DNA of 64,000 bases from Pterois miles (GCA_947000775.1 CAMQGK010000638.1:24444001-24508000), one strand, 5' to 3'; shown: positions 22,821 to 33,824, counted from the first letter of the stretch. Notes: generated by a model from the letters alone, not told the origin. Translations and numbers: made by a program.

Positions 22821-24126
22821 ATAAAAGGACATGTTTTATAAGCTCACCATGTGCTTTTTATGTACACTGGAAAATAAGCAGTACCTCTTGCTGTCTAAGA
22901 AATGTAATAAAGTAGGTAAAATAAATACAATATGTCCTCTTGATACTTTCAATATACAGTGTTTTGCTGCTTGCTTGAGTATAATTCTGCATGCATGTAC
23001 AGTTTACCTTGTGGTATTACTTAAAGCTAATGGTAATGCTGAGAATCAAGCCTCGCCATATTTTACCTAAGTTGTGTTAATGCATTAAAGAAATTAGTTA
23101 TAGTTATTTATTATCACATTGGCTCTGACAGGCCTAGTAATTAGTAATTGAACTGGAATTATCCTTTAACAAACATTCACTAGAGAACAACGGTGTGTTG
23201 CATTTGTTCTTTATATCCAGCTGCTGAGAAAAGCTGTTGTGTCCTGTTCATGGTCAGAGGAATCAATCAAGTGTCTTGTGGCTCCAGCTGTTGTTGGATG
23301 GCGATGAGCCCAGTGTACACGGAAAAAATCTGACCAACCGCCAAATCTGTATGGATCCAGAATCCAAGGAATCCAGCCTCTGGTTTCAGCCTAGTGTGAC
23401 ATCACCATGCTTGCGGGCTTGTATGTATGCTGTGAATGCTGCCTGGCTGGAGGTCAAACCGTCTGGATGTATGTGGGGCATTTTAGCCCCCATCCACTGT
23501 GTTCTACATGCATATAATGTTGTGTAATGGTAGGGTTTTAGCTGAGTATGTGTGTGTGTTTGTGTGTGTTTTTCTCACAAAATCTGGCAGGGTTCCTAGC
23601 TAGCGAGGGTTGCGCCAGGTTTCTGCCCCAGAGACATGGAAGCCGACCAATCAGAGGAGTTTTGGAGAAAATCCTAGGGTGCCCATTACTGACCTATTTG
23701 TAGGCCGGCTTTGACGCTCTTTGCAAAGCCTGTAACTATCCGAGCAGCCTTGTTAGGAAGAGTTGGATCAAGTCAGATCAACACATTACTTTTGTTTATC
23801 GTGTTACATTTCGACTACATCTAGCTGTTGTTTACTTGTTCAGTAAAATCTTCTCCACGTGAATCTTTCATTTTAATTTGACTTCTTTTGTTTCCGTGTA
23901 TGTCTTTCTGATTTTGCTGGTTGGAACGTTGCAGCAAACGACTTCCTGCACATCTGCCCAGAAACATCTTGTTCATCCAAAACCTTAGGATACTGCCAGC
24001 CTGGCACCCATCATGCCTCTGTCCTCTGCTTCCCTCCCAGCCTCGCCTGCCTGTCTGGGAAAACCTAGTGTTTACTGTAGAGAACAGGGCTGTGCTGCAA
24101 AACCAGTGGGTGGAAACCCCAGACCC
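22821..24126. other. Mostly unique; one family A end remnant
   Basis: A family A end fragment lies at about 23075-23135 (TTAATGCATTAAAGAAATTAG, then CTGACAGGCCTA). I see no gene in the rest. Chance frames near 23237-23527 and 23921-24157 lack splice sites. Confidence 0.45.
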
Positions 24127-24320
24127 AGTTTCTACTGGCTTATTTATTGCTGTTTGAATTTAAATCCCAAGTGTATAGCTCACTTCCTATGCTATATGTT
24201 ATCTTTGTCGTGGGACCTGGAGACTGCAAAGTCTAATGAGCAAAACATTTGTTCTAAATATATATGGATAGCTTTCTAACAATGACAAGCTTTTACAGTT
24301 TGGTGTGTTTTATGAATTTT
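24127..24320 (+). repeat. Local duplication, copy 1
   Basis: The segment with AGTGTATAGCTCACTTCCTA, GCTATATGTTATCTTTG and CTAATGAGCAAAACATTTGT is repeated at 25632-25815 in the same orientation, about 1.5 kb away. The copies differ by substitutions and small indels, so the duplication is not recent. Confidence 0.85.
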
Positions 24321-24443
24321 TTGCACATTTTCCTATGAATGTCCAGCAGCATGTGACACACGTGTCAATATCTATTCCAGTCTCTTCAAAATAAACTTGC
24401 TTCTTTGGAGGAAACAACTTGATTAGGTTGAAGCAACAAAACT

Positions 24444-25074
24444 ACTTAGTTATGTTTAGGAAAAGATCCTTGTTTGGGTTGAAATAACACCGGAAGTAGC
24501 ATAACTTAAGTACGGAAGTTACGTGACAAAAACTATTTAGTCAGGTTTAGGAAAAGATTGTGGTGTGGGTTAAAATAACTCTGGAAGTTGTGTAACTTAA
24601 GTGCAAAAGTTATGTGACAAAAACAACGTAGGTTTAGGAAAAAAATCATGGTTTGGGTTGAAATAACTTCGGAAGTGAAGGAACTTAAGTACGAAAGTTA
24701 CGTGACAAAAATTACTTAGTTAGGTTTAGGAAAAGATTGTAGTTTGGGTTAAAATATCTCTGGAAGTGGTGCAAGTTAAGTACAGAAGTTATGTGACAAA
24801 AACAACTTTAGTTTAGGAAAAGATCATAGTTTGGGTTAAAATATCTCCAGAAGTGGCGTAACTTAAGTATGGAAGTTACATGACAAAAACTACTTAGTTA
24901 GGTTTAGGAAAAGATTGCAGTTTAGGTTAAAATAACTTCGGAAGTGGCGTAACTTAAATACGGAAGTTACATGACAAAAACCTCTTAGTTACGTTTAGGA
25001 AAGCATGGTTTGGGTTAAAATAACTGTGGAAGTGCTGTAACTCAAGTACATAAGTTATGTGACAAGTAAATCAA
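24444..25074 (+). repeat. Satellite-like array, 7 units of about 90 bp
   Basis: Each unit reads GTTTAGGAAAAGAT, then GGTTTGGGTTAAAATAAC, GGAAGTGGCGTAACTTAAGT, ACGGAAGTTACGTGACAAAA, then ACTACTTAGTT or ACAACTT. The end motif separates units into two types: ACTACTTAGTT-like in units 1, 3, 5 and 6, and ACAACGT/ACAACTT-like in units 2 and 4. This suggests an old dimeric amplification. Single units occur near 7880 and 26816. Confidence 0.9.
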
Positions 25075-25096
25075 CACTGACTTCTGGTTTCACTCA

Positions 25097-25160
25097 GGGT
25101 ATGAACGCCAGACTTCTGGGTATGAACGCCAGACTTCTGGGTATGAACGCCAGACTTCTG
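25097..25160 (+). repeat. 21-bp tandem repeat, 3 units
   Basis: Three exact units of GGGTATGAACGCCAGACTTCT are followed by a short inverted partner: CCAGACTT, 10 bases, AAGTCTGG. The last unit plus this partner forms a possible hairpin. The unit length is a multiple of three, so an open frame runs through it; I give that no coding weight. Confidence 0.9.
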
Positions 25161-25183
25161 GACGAAAGTCTGGTGTTTTTTTT

Positions 25184-25363
25184 ACCCACCCATCCACCCC
25201 GACATCCTCCCTATATGGTGTTTGCTCTTCATTCTTTCTGGCACACAATTATGCAGATGACATATGAACTGATTTTGTTGTATGTATGAATTATGAATTA
25301 AAGGTATAGCTACAAACAATGTTTGAGAACAGCCTGACTAGATTACTGACAAGCGATAATGAG
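25184..25363 (+). repeat. Repeat 'X', 5' companion of family A MITE
   Basis: The block ACCCACCCATCCACCCCGAC, then CACACAATTATGCAGATGAC, AAAGGTATAGCTACAAACAA and GAGAACAGCCTGACTAGATT, lies immediately before the family A start. The same block precedes the family A copy at 31143, and its last 40 bp precede the copy at 22069. Confidence 0.8.
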
Positions 25364-25624
25364 TAGGGCTGTCAATCAATTAAATTATTGATTGTCCATG
25401 GTTAATCGTGATTAATCGTACATTTTTTATCTGTTCAAAATGTACCTACCTGTATTTAATACTCTTATCAACATGGGGGTGGGCAAATGTGCTGTTTATA
25501 TTTATATGTATGTATATATACTATATCATTAGAAATCAATTAACAACACAAAACAAGGACAAATCATTCATTCACATATTTTGAGGTCAGAGGTCAAGGA
25601 ACCCCTTTGAAAATGGCCATTTCC
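25364..25624 (+). mobile_element. Family A MITE, internally deleted
   Basis: The 5' part runs from TAGGGCTGTCAATCAATTAA to ACAACACAAAACAAGGACAA. It then jumps to CATTCACATATTTTGAGGTC and CCCCTTTGAAAATGGCC, with the middle ~250 bp missing. The 3' end is absent and copy 2 of the local duplication follows. Confidence 0.8.
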
Positions 25625-25631
25625 TTGGACA

Positions 25632-25815
25632 CAGTTTCTACTGGTTTATTGCTGTCTGAATTTAGATCCTGAGTGTATAGCTCACTTCCTATGCTATATA
25701 TTATCTTTGTGGTGGGACCTGGACACTGAAAAGTCTAATGAGCAAAACATTTGTTCTACGTTTACATGGAAGACTTTCTAACAAAGCTTTTACAGTGTGT
25801 TGTGGTCTATGAATA
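25632..25815 (+). repeat. Local duplication, copy 2
   Basis: This matches 24127-24320. The left boundary coincides with the truncated end of the family A element. The array, the 21-bp repeat and the MITE lie between the two copies. Confidence 0.85.
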
Positions 25816-26815
25816 GGCTTTACTTTGAGGTACATGGTGAAGCGTTCACACTGCAGAGTTCGCAGCAGTTGTAGTATGCTGTTTTATTGCCCTTGGTGAC
25901 TTGTAAAAGAATAATTACATCTTGGATGAAAAGATGAAATAAGCTCTTATAATTCAAGTTAAGTATTTACAGTCCCAGGGCCTGAAGGAGGGCAGGCTGG
26001 GTTGGTGTATAGGAAAGGTCAGAAGTTTAGGTCCGAAGGTTAGATCTAGATATCAGCGTTTTTGCCGACAAATCGCTCCACCATGCAACGCCAAGCAGTT
26101 TGTTCCCTCAAAGTCAAAGACCTTGCACAAAACAATCACACAAGATAACTTTACAGTTTCATTTTTAAGACATGTGATTGCCAGAATACATTGTGTTAAT
26201 GCTCAGATAGTGTATAATGCGCATTGTGGTGTCAGGGTTGTTTACATGCTGTTGTGAATAACAGATAATGCCTTACTTAAGGTCTTCTCGGGGGTAAGCT
26301 GTTGAAATGCATCGTCATATGTGATTCAGGAATACAGTAATCCTGTATGGTGCCATTCTGGGTTTGCAGTCTGTCTATTTGTGACACAGTGTCTCTTAGA
26401 AATGTTAATAATAAACGATCCAATTCTTGAAATACTGGTTTCATTAGCTTAAAGTGATTGTGATAAATTTTGTGGTTGGTTTGTGTGTGTCTGAGTATGA
26501 ACTGAGAATAGACACTTAAGGTACGAGTGCTGCTAATTTGCCATTTCACAAGTAGTAAGAGAGACTAATTTTCTACTTATGAAATCTTGTGCTGTTGGTC
26601 GTTCATAGCAAGCCTTCAGGTGAACACTACCACTACTGATGAAACAGTAAAACAGGTTCTTTGTCAGCACCCATTTTCAAATGTTATCGTCCGACTGCAT
26701 GGCCGTTATCAGCGGTTATCATTACTATTCGAATGCTTCAGATCGGCCAACCTGCGCATCCCACATTGTGACAGTGAAGCTTAAAAACACTGTGAATTCA
26801 AGCAAAACAGCTTTA
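25816..26815. other. No recognised feature
   Basis: Unique sequence. A minus-strand frame at 26277-26549 has no recognisable motif. Confidence 0.5.
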
Positions 26816-26900
26816 GGTTTAGGCAACAAAACTACTTGGTTATGTTTAGGAAAAGACTGTGGTTTGGGTTGAAATAAGTACTATGTACATGACATAATAA
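26816..26900 (+). repeat. Single unit of the GTTTAGG repeat
   Basis: TTTAGGTTTAGGCAACAAAA, then GGTTATGTTTAGGAAAAGAC and TGGTTTGGGTTGAAATAAGT. This matches a unit of the array at 24444-25074. Confidence 0.7.
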
Positions 26901-26997
26901 AACTATAGTAATCTAAGTCATTCACATGGGAATAGGGACATGAACAGCGGTCTACCAGGTGAAAGTCCTGTGTTTGTTTGACCTGACCCCCACCCCA

Positions 26998-27272
26998 TGT
27001 CGACTATTTTCATGATTACTCGATTAGTTGTTTGGTCTGTGAAATGTCAGAAAATGTAGATCAGTTTTTCCCAAAGGCCAAGATGTCTTGTTTTGTCCAC
27101 AGCTCACAGATACTCAGTTTACTTTCATAGAGGAGTAAAGAAACCAGAAAATAATCACATTTAAGAAGCTGGAATGAGAGATTTTTTTCAGATTTTTTTC
27201 TCAAACAGATTATCGAAATAGTTGGCAGTTAATTTAGTGGTTGATAACTACTTGATTAATCGTTGCAGCTCT
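26998..27272 (+). mobile_element. MITE 'family R', nearly complete
   Basis: This contains CGATTAGTTGTTTGGTCTGT, TTTCCCAAAGGCCAAGATGT, AGAGGAGTAAAGAAACCAGA and AAGAAGCTGGAATGAGAG, and ends GATTAATCGTTGCAGCTCT. The 5' end, expected to be the inverse GGCTGCAAC motif, is lost or altered. It matches both halves of the element split at 61950-63914. I recognise it as a common fish MITE with hAT-like ends. It is non-coding. Confidence 0.8.
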
Positions 27273-27399
27273 AATTAATTGTTTGGTTGGACAGAAAATA
27301 AATAATTTGCTGCTTTTCTGTGTTTTATAGGATTGTAAACTGAAACTCTGGGACAGAACGGTTCTTGATTGATCAAGAAAATAATCAATAATAAATAAT

Positions 27400-27840
27400 G
27401 ACTAGTTGCAGCGCCCCCTGGCCTGGCCTCAGTCTGGACGCTAGTAGCCTGGATGTCACATCAGGCAGGAGGCAGCGGCAGCTGATTGGTGCTGACGCCG
27501 GCTAAACTGTGAACATGCATCCCCTGTAGTGCTCCCCCTGTCTGCTGCAGACACACTCTGCTGAAACTAATTCACACACTGACACACCTGAGACGCCGCC
27601 GTACACAGTCAGATGTTGTGGCGGGGTCAGGGTTTCATATAGTATCATCCAGCAGATGCTTTTATGTCGGCGCTGCGATGGCGGCGATGATGCTGGACGG
27701 TTAAAAGGCAGCGGGGAGGCTGGGGGAGGGAGAGTTGGCACGACATGCAAGGTCAGTGTTAACGACGCTGCTTGTACCAGCGGTGGTGTTATATATCTTT
27801 TTGTGTAGCTCTCACTGCACCTGTTTTGCGTATTTTTGAA
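27400..27840. promoter_or_regulatory. GC/CpG-enriched island, possible promoter
   Basis: The composition shifts: CpG-containing blocks such as ACGCCGCCGTACACAG, GTCGGCGCTGCGATGGCGGC and GACGACGCTGC-like strings stand out from AT-rich flanks. On the plus strand a short ATGGCGGCGATGATG frame closes quickly, and CATGCAAGGTCAGTG at about 27750 could be a splice donor. No TATA box at a convincing distance and no following coding exon is visible. It could equally be a GC-rich repeat remnant. Confidence 0.2.
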
Positions 27841-28194
27841 CACTTTATTTATAATTTTCAGTTCATATCCAACAACATACCCCTCTTGTCATCCCTGGTG
27901 CTGTCCCGCCTCTTAATAGACGCTGTCTCCTACTAATTTCACTTAAAAATGATTTTGACAAATATGTTGTGGAGGGAACACAGTTTCTGTTCAGTGGTAA
28001 TGCTCAGTGGAGGTGGTTCGGTAGAAGTAGAGGATCAGACTCAGTAGTAATAATACAATAATAGTAATAGTACAAAAGTATCAGCATCAAAATATACTTA
28101 ATGTACCGAAAGTAAAAGTACTCCATATGCAAAATGGCCCATTTCAGAATAACATGTATTATATTATCTGATGATAATTACTAATACGGCTGTC

Positions 28195-28330
28195 AGTCGA
28201 TTAAAATATTCAATCCCATTGAATCCTACATTTCTGTTCAAAATGTCAAGTGTTAAATACTCTTATCAACATGGGAGTCGACAAACATGCTGCTTTATTC
28301 AAATGTATGTATATAGACACGATTGGCATG
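28195..28330 (+). mobile_element. Family A MITE, 5' fragment
   Basis: ACGGCTGTCAGTCGATTAAA, CTGTTCAAAATGTC, ATACTCTTATCAACATGGGA and AAATGTATGTATATA are present. The element breaks off at 28330. Confidence 0.75.
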
Positions 28331-28377
28331 AGGTTTTTTTCTCTTTTTTTGATAATCATTTAAAAAATATCACAAAA

Positions 28378-28775
28378 TGGGCTGTCAGTCGATTAAAAAA
28401 TGTAATTACAAATAATCACACATTTTCTTTCTGTTCAAAATGTACCTTAACGGGAGATTTGTAGAGTATTTAAGATATGATAAGATAAGATAAGATGAAC
28501 CCTTATTAATCCCCGGAGGGAAATTATCTGTTTTTCTGTATTTCAGTTTAATATGGGTATGGGTAAATATGCTGCTTTATGTAAATGTATGTATATATTT
28601 ATTACTGGAAATAATACTATAATAAAACTAATAATAATACTACCCAGAGAACCCATTTACACTCACATATCTTGAGGTCAGAGGTCAACGGACCCCTTTG
28701 AAAATGGCCCTGATGGTTTTTCGTCACCAAAATTTAGTGTAAGTTTGGAGCGTCTAGTATGTTTGTATGATTTTT
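28378..28775 (+). mobile_element. Family A MITE, rearranged, with inserted GATAA-type tail
   Basis: It starts GGGCTGTCAGTCGATTAAAA. At about 28475-28545 an ATAAGATAAGATAAGATGAA stretch followed by CCCCGGAGGGAAATTA interrupts it; this looks like the tail of another retroelement. The MITE then resumes with TATGGGTATGGGTAAATATG and runs to CCTTTGAAAATGGCC and TTAGTGTAAGTTTGGAGCGT. The central part is missing. Confidence 0.75.
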
Positions 28776-29840
28776 TTTGTTTGGTTAAATACTGTGTTGT
28801 ATATTTATGTGAAACAGTGTATGTATTGAGAGGCAAGACACATTTTTGGAAAGTATTGTGATAAAGAAGTCAAATCAAATCTTAAATAATAATGTTTCCT
28901 TGTTTACTAGAACAATGTAAACCAGCAGCCAGCAATGTGTTTCTTCAAAAATGTTTGAATAATCGTCATTTTTATTTTTATTTACTTTTCAAATTAGTAT
29001 ATAAACATTGTTTTTGGGTTACAAGATTAGTAGAAAATATGGCACCAAGTATTTTACTACCAAATTAAATCTAAGAAGATATAATCTATAAAATGCTTCT
29101 GTGCTGCATGATTTCAGTACCTTTATTGTTTAATCATAAAAATAATTACCAGGTTGGTTGATAATGAAAATGACTGTCAGTTGCAGCTAAAGCTGGGTGA
29201 AAATAAAGCAAATCACATATCACAGTTTTTGAAGAAATTCCTCGAAACTGATCATATTCAGACAATGAGAGTTTTGATAAATGATCATCAGTAATGTGGA
29301 TTTAATGACTAAGTGGGGAAAGATAGACGGGCTAGAACAGTCTGGTGAGTTCAATGCAGCCTTTAAAACCAGGAAAAGAAAAACATTTCTGCCACATGAC
29401 AATATCCAAAATCTAAGACGGTATCTAATCAATATAATAACAATATATTGCCCAGCCCTATACAGCTTCAGTCATTTTTACAGTTAGATTTTTGCTATTA
29501 ATAAAATTTCTGTAGCGGTCTTCAATTTGATGGCACAACCATTTTAATCTTAATCACGCCATCAGTTAATGTAGCACTTCATGTGTTTATATTTCAACTT
29601 CACTGCGTCATCTCGAGTCAGAAACAGCAAACTGAGAGAAGAGGCTTCTTGAGACGGCAGCCTGAATAAAAAGGAAATACAATAATTATCTGAAATCCTT
29701 CAGACTCGGTCAAACACTGGTGCAGAGCAGCGATTCCCCATCAGCGTATGATGCCAATCTAAATGCGTAAACCGTTAAAACAGAGCAGCGTTCATATTTG
29801 TCAAAATGTTGGTTGAATTCCTCCATCCTCCGCTGATCCA
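28776..29840. other. No recognised feature
   Basis: AT-rich unique sequence. I see no gene or named repeat. Confidence 0.5.
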
Positions 29841-30370
29841 GCCAGTATTTTTGTCTCCTCTCTCTCTCTCCCTCCCTCCCTCCCTCCGTCTCTCTGCATC
29901 TTTTCCCTCGTTTTTTTTTTTTTTTTTTTTTTTCATTGTGAACAGCTTACTGCAGTATCCTTAAAGTCCCCGCATGTGTCCTGAGTTGTCCTCTCTTACC
30001 CAGCATGCACCGCAGCGATCTGGAGCTCTGTCGGATCAGGATGGGCGCACACTTTTGATGTCGGGAGGGGGGGGGGGGGGGGGGGGGCAGGCAGGCAGAC
30101 GCTATGATGCTGCTTTATACACTCCTTTCAGTGGTTTCCCTCAGCGCCCACTGCTGTCATCAGTTTGAAAAGGGCTTTTTTTTTTCACCCTCCCCCCTTT
30201 TTTGCTTTTTTTTTTTTCTCGTTTGAGCCCTGAAATAGTGTCCATGAGGCTGAAAAAAGGGGAAAAAAACTCGGTTTTGCTGCAAACAGAGTCTGCAAGC
30301 CGGCGCATTGTCCTGATGTGACCCACACTGGCTCATACAGGCGAAAGCAGAGACTGTCAGCCTGAAAGGG

Positions 30371-30372
<2 letters not shown>
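29841..30372. repeat. Homopolymer-rich block with purine/pyrimidine asymmetry
   Basis: Contains a TC/TCCC run (about 29858-29886), a poly(T) run (about 29911-29934), a G run of about 21 (30067-30087) followed by GGCA repeats, and further T runs at 30176-30220. Between them lies unique sequence with CpGs, including ACCGCAGCGATCTGGAGC. Such a mixture can occur near promoters, but I cannot support a transcription start. Confidence 0.6.

Positions 30373-30448
<76 letters not shown>
30373..30448 (+). repeat. (GT)n microsatellite, about 38 units
   Basis: Uninterrupted GT dinucleotides. It is likely to be length-polymorphic, and an assembled length of this size should be treated as approximate. Confidence 0.97.
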
Positions 30449-30449
<1 letters not shown>

Positions 30450-30854
30450 GTGTAAGGTGGTGATGTTAGTCGGGCTCGAGATGCTTGAAAATTGGGTATT
30501 TTTCTCGTCTTTCTCTGCAGTTGCAGATATTATGCAGGTTATTTTCCACTCTGTATGTTCACAGTATTACCCGCTCCGTCTTACACACATAATTCACTCT
30601 GCGGTTGTAATCTTCCTTCACATTAATCCTCATCATATTGTACATTTGGCAATAATTCACTTAGTTTTGGAAAGATTAGTCAATTAATTGATTGGTAAAT
30701 AAATTGAGAGTTAATCAGCAATAATTTTGATGTTTTTAAGGCAAAATTACAAAATGTTCAAGCATTTAAAATGTGAGGAATTACTGCTTATTATTTTCTT
30801 AGTTGAGTTTTGTCTTTTTTTGATAATTTTTTTGTAAAAGAAATCGCAAAACAG

Positions 30855-30952
30855 GCTGTCAATAGATTAAAAAATAAATTGCAAATAGTCTGAATAGTAC
30901 TGAAAATGTACCTTAAATGGAGATATATAGAGCATTTAATACTTTTATCAGC
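30855..30952 (+). mobile_element. Family A MITE, 5' fragment
   Basis: CAGGCTGTCAATAGATTAAA, GAAAATGTACCTTAAATGGA and TTTAATACTTTTATCAGCG are the first ~95 bp of the family. They are then replaced by repeat X. Confidence 0.7.
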
Positions 30953-30956
30953 GTTT

Positions 30957-31142
30957 TTTGAACCACCCATCCAACCCGATATCTTCCCTGCACGGCGTTT
31001 GTCGCCCTTCATACTTCCTGGTTCACAGTTATGCAGATTACATATGAATTGATTTTGTGGTATATATACAAATTACAAATTACAGGTATAGCTATGAACA
31101 GTGTATGAGAACAGCCCGACTAAGTTACTGACAAGAGGTAAT
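30957..31142 (+). repeat. Repeat 'X', 5' companion of family A MITE
   Basis: ACCACCCATCCAACCCGATA, then CACAGTTATGCAGATTACAT, CAGGTATAGCTATGAACAGT and GAACAGCCCGACTAAGTTAC. It is collinear with 25184-25363 and is followed by a family A copy in the same way. Confidence 0.8.
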
Positions 31143-31423
31143 TAGTCTGTCAATCGATTAAAATATATAATTGTGATTAGTCGTATGATTGTCCATAGTT
31201 AATCATGATTAATAGTACATTGTTTTATCTGTTCAAAATGTACTTTAACGAGAGATTTGTCAAGTAGTTAATACTCAACATTGGAGTGGACAAATATGCT
31301 TCTTGTAAATGTATGTATATATTTATCATTAGAAATCAATTACCAACACAAAACAATGACAAATATTGTCCAGAAACCCTCACAGGTTCTGACTTTAGCA
31401 TAAAAAATATGTATATATGTATA

Positions 31424-31519
<96 letters not shown>

Positions 31520-32008
31520 CATAACATGACAAACTGCAGCCCAACAGGCAGCAACAGCTGTCAGTGTGTGCTGACTTGACTATGACTTGATCCAGACTGA
31601 CTGACTATGACTTGATCCAGACTGCATGTGATTATCATAAAGTGTCTGTAAAGGGGAGACATGTGGGAACCCAGAGAACACATTTACATTCACATATTTT
31701 GAAGCCAGAGGTCAAGGGACCCCTTTGAAAATGGTCATGACAGTTTTTCCTCACCAAAATGTTGTGTATGTTTGTCGCGTTATTTAGCTTTCATGGTGAA
31801 AAGCTAGTATGACGTGGTTGGTATCAGTGGGTAGGTTTAGGTAGTAGTTTAGGTAGATAGGATTTCTAGTTTCGTGTGATACCAGGATCTTTAAAGCTGA
31901 GCCGGCTACAACCTAAAAACCACAAATAGCATTAATGTGTTAATGAAATTAGTGGTGTTAAAATGCATTTGCGTGAACTTGTTATCACCTTAACTTGAGA
32001 AGGCCTAA
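31143..32008 (+). mobile_element. Family A hAT-like MITE, near full length, with internal microsatellite
   Basis: It runs from AGTCTGTCAATCGATTAAAA to ATCACCTTAACTTGAGAAGG. All family blocks are present. A GT/AT microsatellite has grown at 31424-31517, in place of the usual AAAAATATGCTCAAATC. A 25-bp tandem duplication (CTGACTATGACTTGATCCAG) lies at about 31575-31625. The terminal sequence is diverged. Confidence 0.85.
31424..31517 (+). repeat. (GT)n(AT)n compound microsatellite inside a MITE
   Basis: About 9 GT units are followed by about 37 AT units. The AT arm could fold back on itself. A spurious open frame of alternating Tyr-Ile runs through it. Confidence 0.97.
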
Positions 32009-32896
32009 CTTGTTTATTATTTATTTATATTTCTCTACATATATTGTATCATATTGGTAGCATTGTGTACATAATTTACATATTACATTAACCTGTATTT
32101 GTATTTTTCTTATATTTCTTTATGCTTTTATATAAGAGCAACTGTAACATCGCAGTGTCCCCCCGGGGATTAATACAGTATTCCTGAATCAGATTTAATA
32201 CACAGATGATACACAGATCATTTAAACACAGTTTTGAGAGAACTATCAACTCAACTCAACTCAAGGTCCAATTTAAAGTGTTTTCTTCTTCAGCATATGG
32301 CGTACGAACGTCAGTGAATGTCGTGTTCCTGAGGGGGAGTTTTCAAGATATGCTTAGACCTTGTTATATGTTTTAAAGCTCTGAAAAAAAGCTCATGGCA
32401 TCAACAATGAACCTGACTAGAAAACTAAGGTGACCCATTTTGTGGAACGTTGTTTGAACATTTTGCTGCAGTAATATAACAAACTTCGCGTGATCATATG
32501 TTCACCTACAGTTATCTTTACTTGTGTGCTTGATTAATGTAGCTTCGCTCACAGGAAGGTTTCCCTGAGTGATGGTCGTCTTTGTGTATTTTTTAAATTC
32601 TCCAAAGACTTTTTTTTTTTGTAAATCTGACTATTTACACAGTTTTTAAAGATCATAATTCTTAGAGGAGGATCATGTTCAGGCTGGGTTCACTTGAGGA
32701 CTCTCAGCCTGCAGCACTGTCGTGGCTTTCTGCTTTCTTTGTGAATTTTGTCTGAGGCAAAAATTCAAAGGTGTGTGCCATCCTTGAAGTTCAGTTTCTC
32801 TCCCACCTTCACGTCCTTACTTTCACTTTTTTCCTCAACACACTGCACTGGTTTCTGATCCTATCTCCTGTGTGAGGCTGTAATGAATTCCACGGC
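32009..32896. other. No recognised gene; small retroelement-tail remnants
   Basis: Near 32155-32190, CCCCCCGGGGATTAATACAG resembles the tail remnant seen at 28500. Near 32240, repeated CAACT units lie beside a GTCCAATTTAAAGTG motif. Neither can be assigned. The remainder appears unique. Confidence 0.4.
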
Positions 32897-33677
32897 TTTA
32901 AAGGGGACACGTCATGCTCATTTTCTGGTTCATGCTTGTATTTTGTGTTTCCTCTAGAGCACGTTTACATGCCTTAATGTTGGAAAAACTAAACTAAACT
33001 AAATAACTGTACTATCTGTCTGACAGGGGATGATTTAAGGTGTGGCTACCTTATGATTGACAGGTTGCTACCACGGCGTTGTCCGGTCCGGTAATTGTCC
33101 GTGTTTTCCTCTTACAACTTTAACCCTTTCACAGTGTTTTCAGTTCATGGTTGCCTAAAAATGTCTTATTCCGCGTTTGGTTCTACTTAGCTCCACCCTC
33201 TCGTGGTTGCAAGTAATCATGATGGCGACGGCCAAAAATCAAGATGGCGACGGCCAAAATGACGAACTCGAGGCTTCAGAACAGCAGTCCACAAACCAGT
33301 GGCTGACGTCACAGTGACTACATCCACTTCTTATGTACAGGTTATGGTCTGAATATACCTGTATTCAACCTCTGCTTGAAATGCTCTATTTTAGTGCATG
33401 TCTCCTTAAGAAAAGCCCAGTCTGCTCTGATTGGCTGGGGAGAAAAATACCTTTGCAGAGGTAGGTGTGGGCGTTATATACTAGTGAACCTGTATGTGAC
33501 ATGGGAAGAGGAGCCAAATCTGAATGGCTTGTTGAATCACATGTTTCCTGATCTAGACAGCCCACAAAAACTGGCCTGGCTTGTCTTATTTCACAGTTTT
33601 TGGATTGGTAGTGACTCCAGATAGTAAAATGTATGAGCACTGAAAAAGTGAGTTTTTCTTGATACGTCCCCTTTAAA
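32897..33677. mobile_element. MITE 'family G' (TTTAAAGGGGAC termini), copy 1, with family E sequence inside
   Basis: The left end TTTAAAGGGGACACGTCATG and right end GATACGTCCCCTTTAAA are inverted repeats. Just inside the ends lie CATTTTCTGGTTCATGCTTG and, on the right, GAGCACTGAAAAAGTGAG. Both recur in copies at 58729 and 59897. The stretch from about 33000 to 33355 instead matches family E (compare 14600-14825), including TTAGCTCCACCCTCTCG and two GATGGCGACGGCCAAAA blocks. A family E piece therefore appears to be nested in this element. It is non-coding. Confidence 0.75.
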
Positions 33678-33824
33678 CATTGCAAGAGAGGAATAGAAGA
33701 TAGAGGCACATGGTGATTAGAGTAGGAGCTGAAGGTGACAGATACTTTGCAGTTTCACATCACCAAGATAAGAAACTCCTTTCACCACGCTGTTACTGTC
33801 ACATAAAAAAATTATAGATCAATA

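Noticed and set aside
31286..31579. Tyr-Ile repeat ORFs
   Set aside because: Translation of the AT microsatellite.
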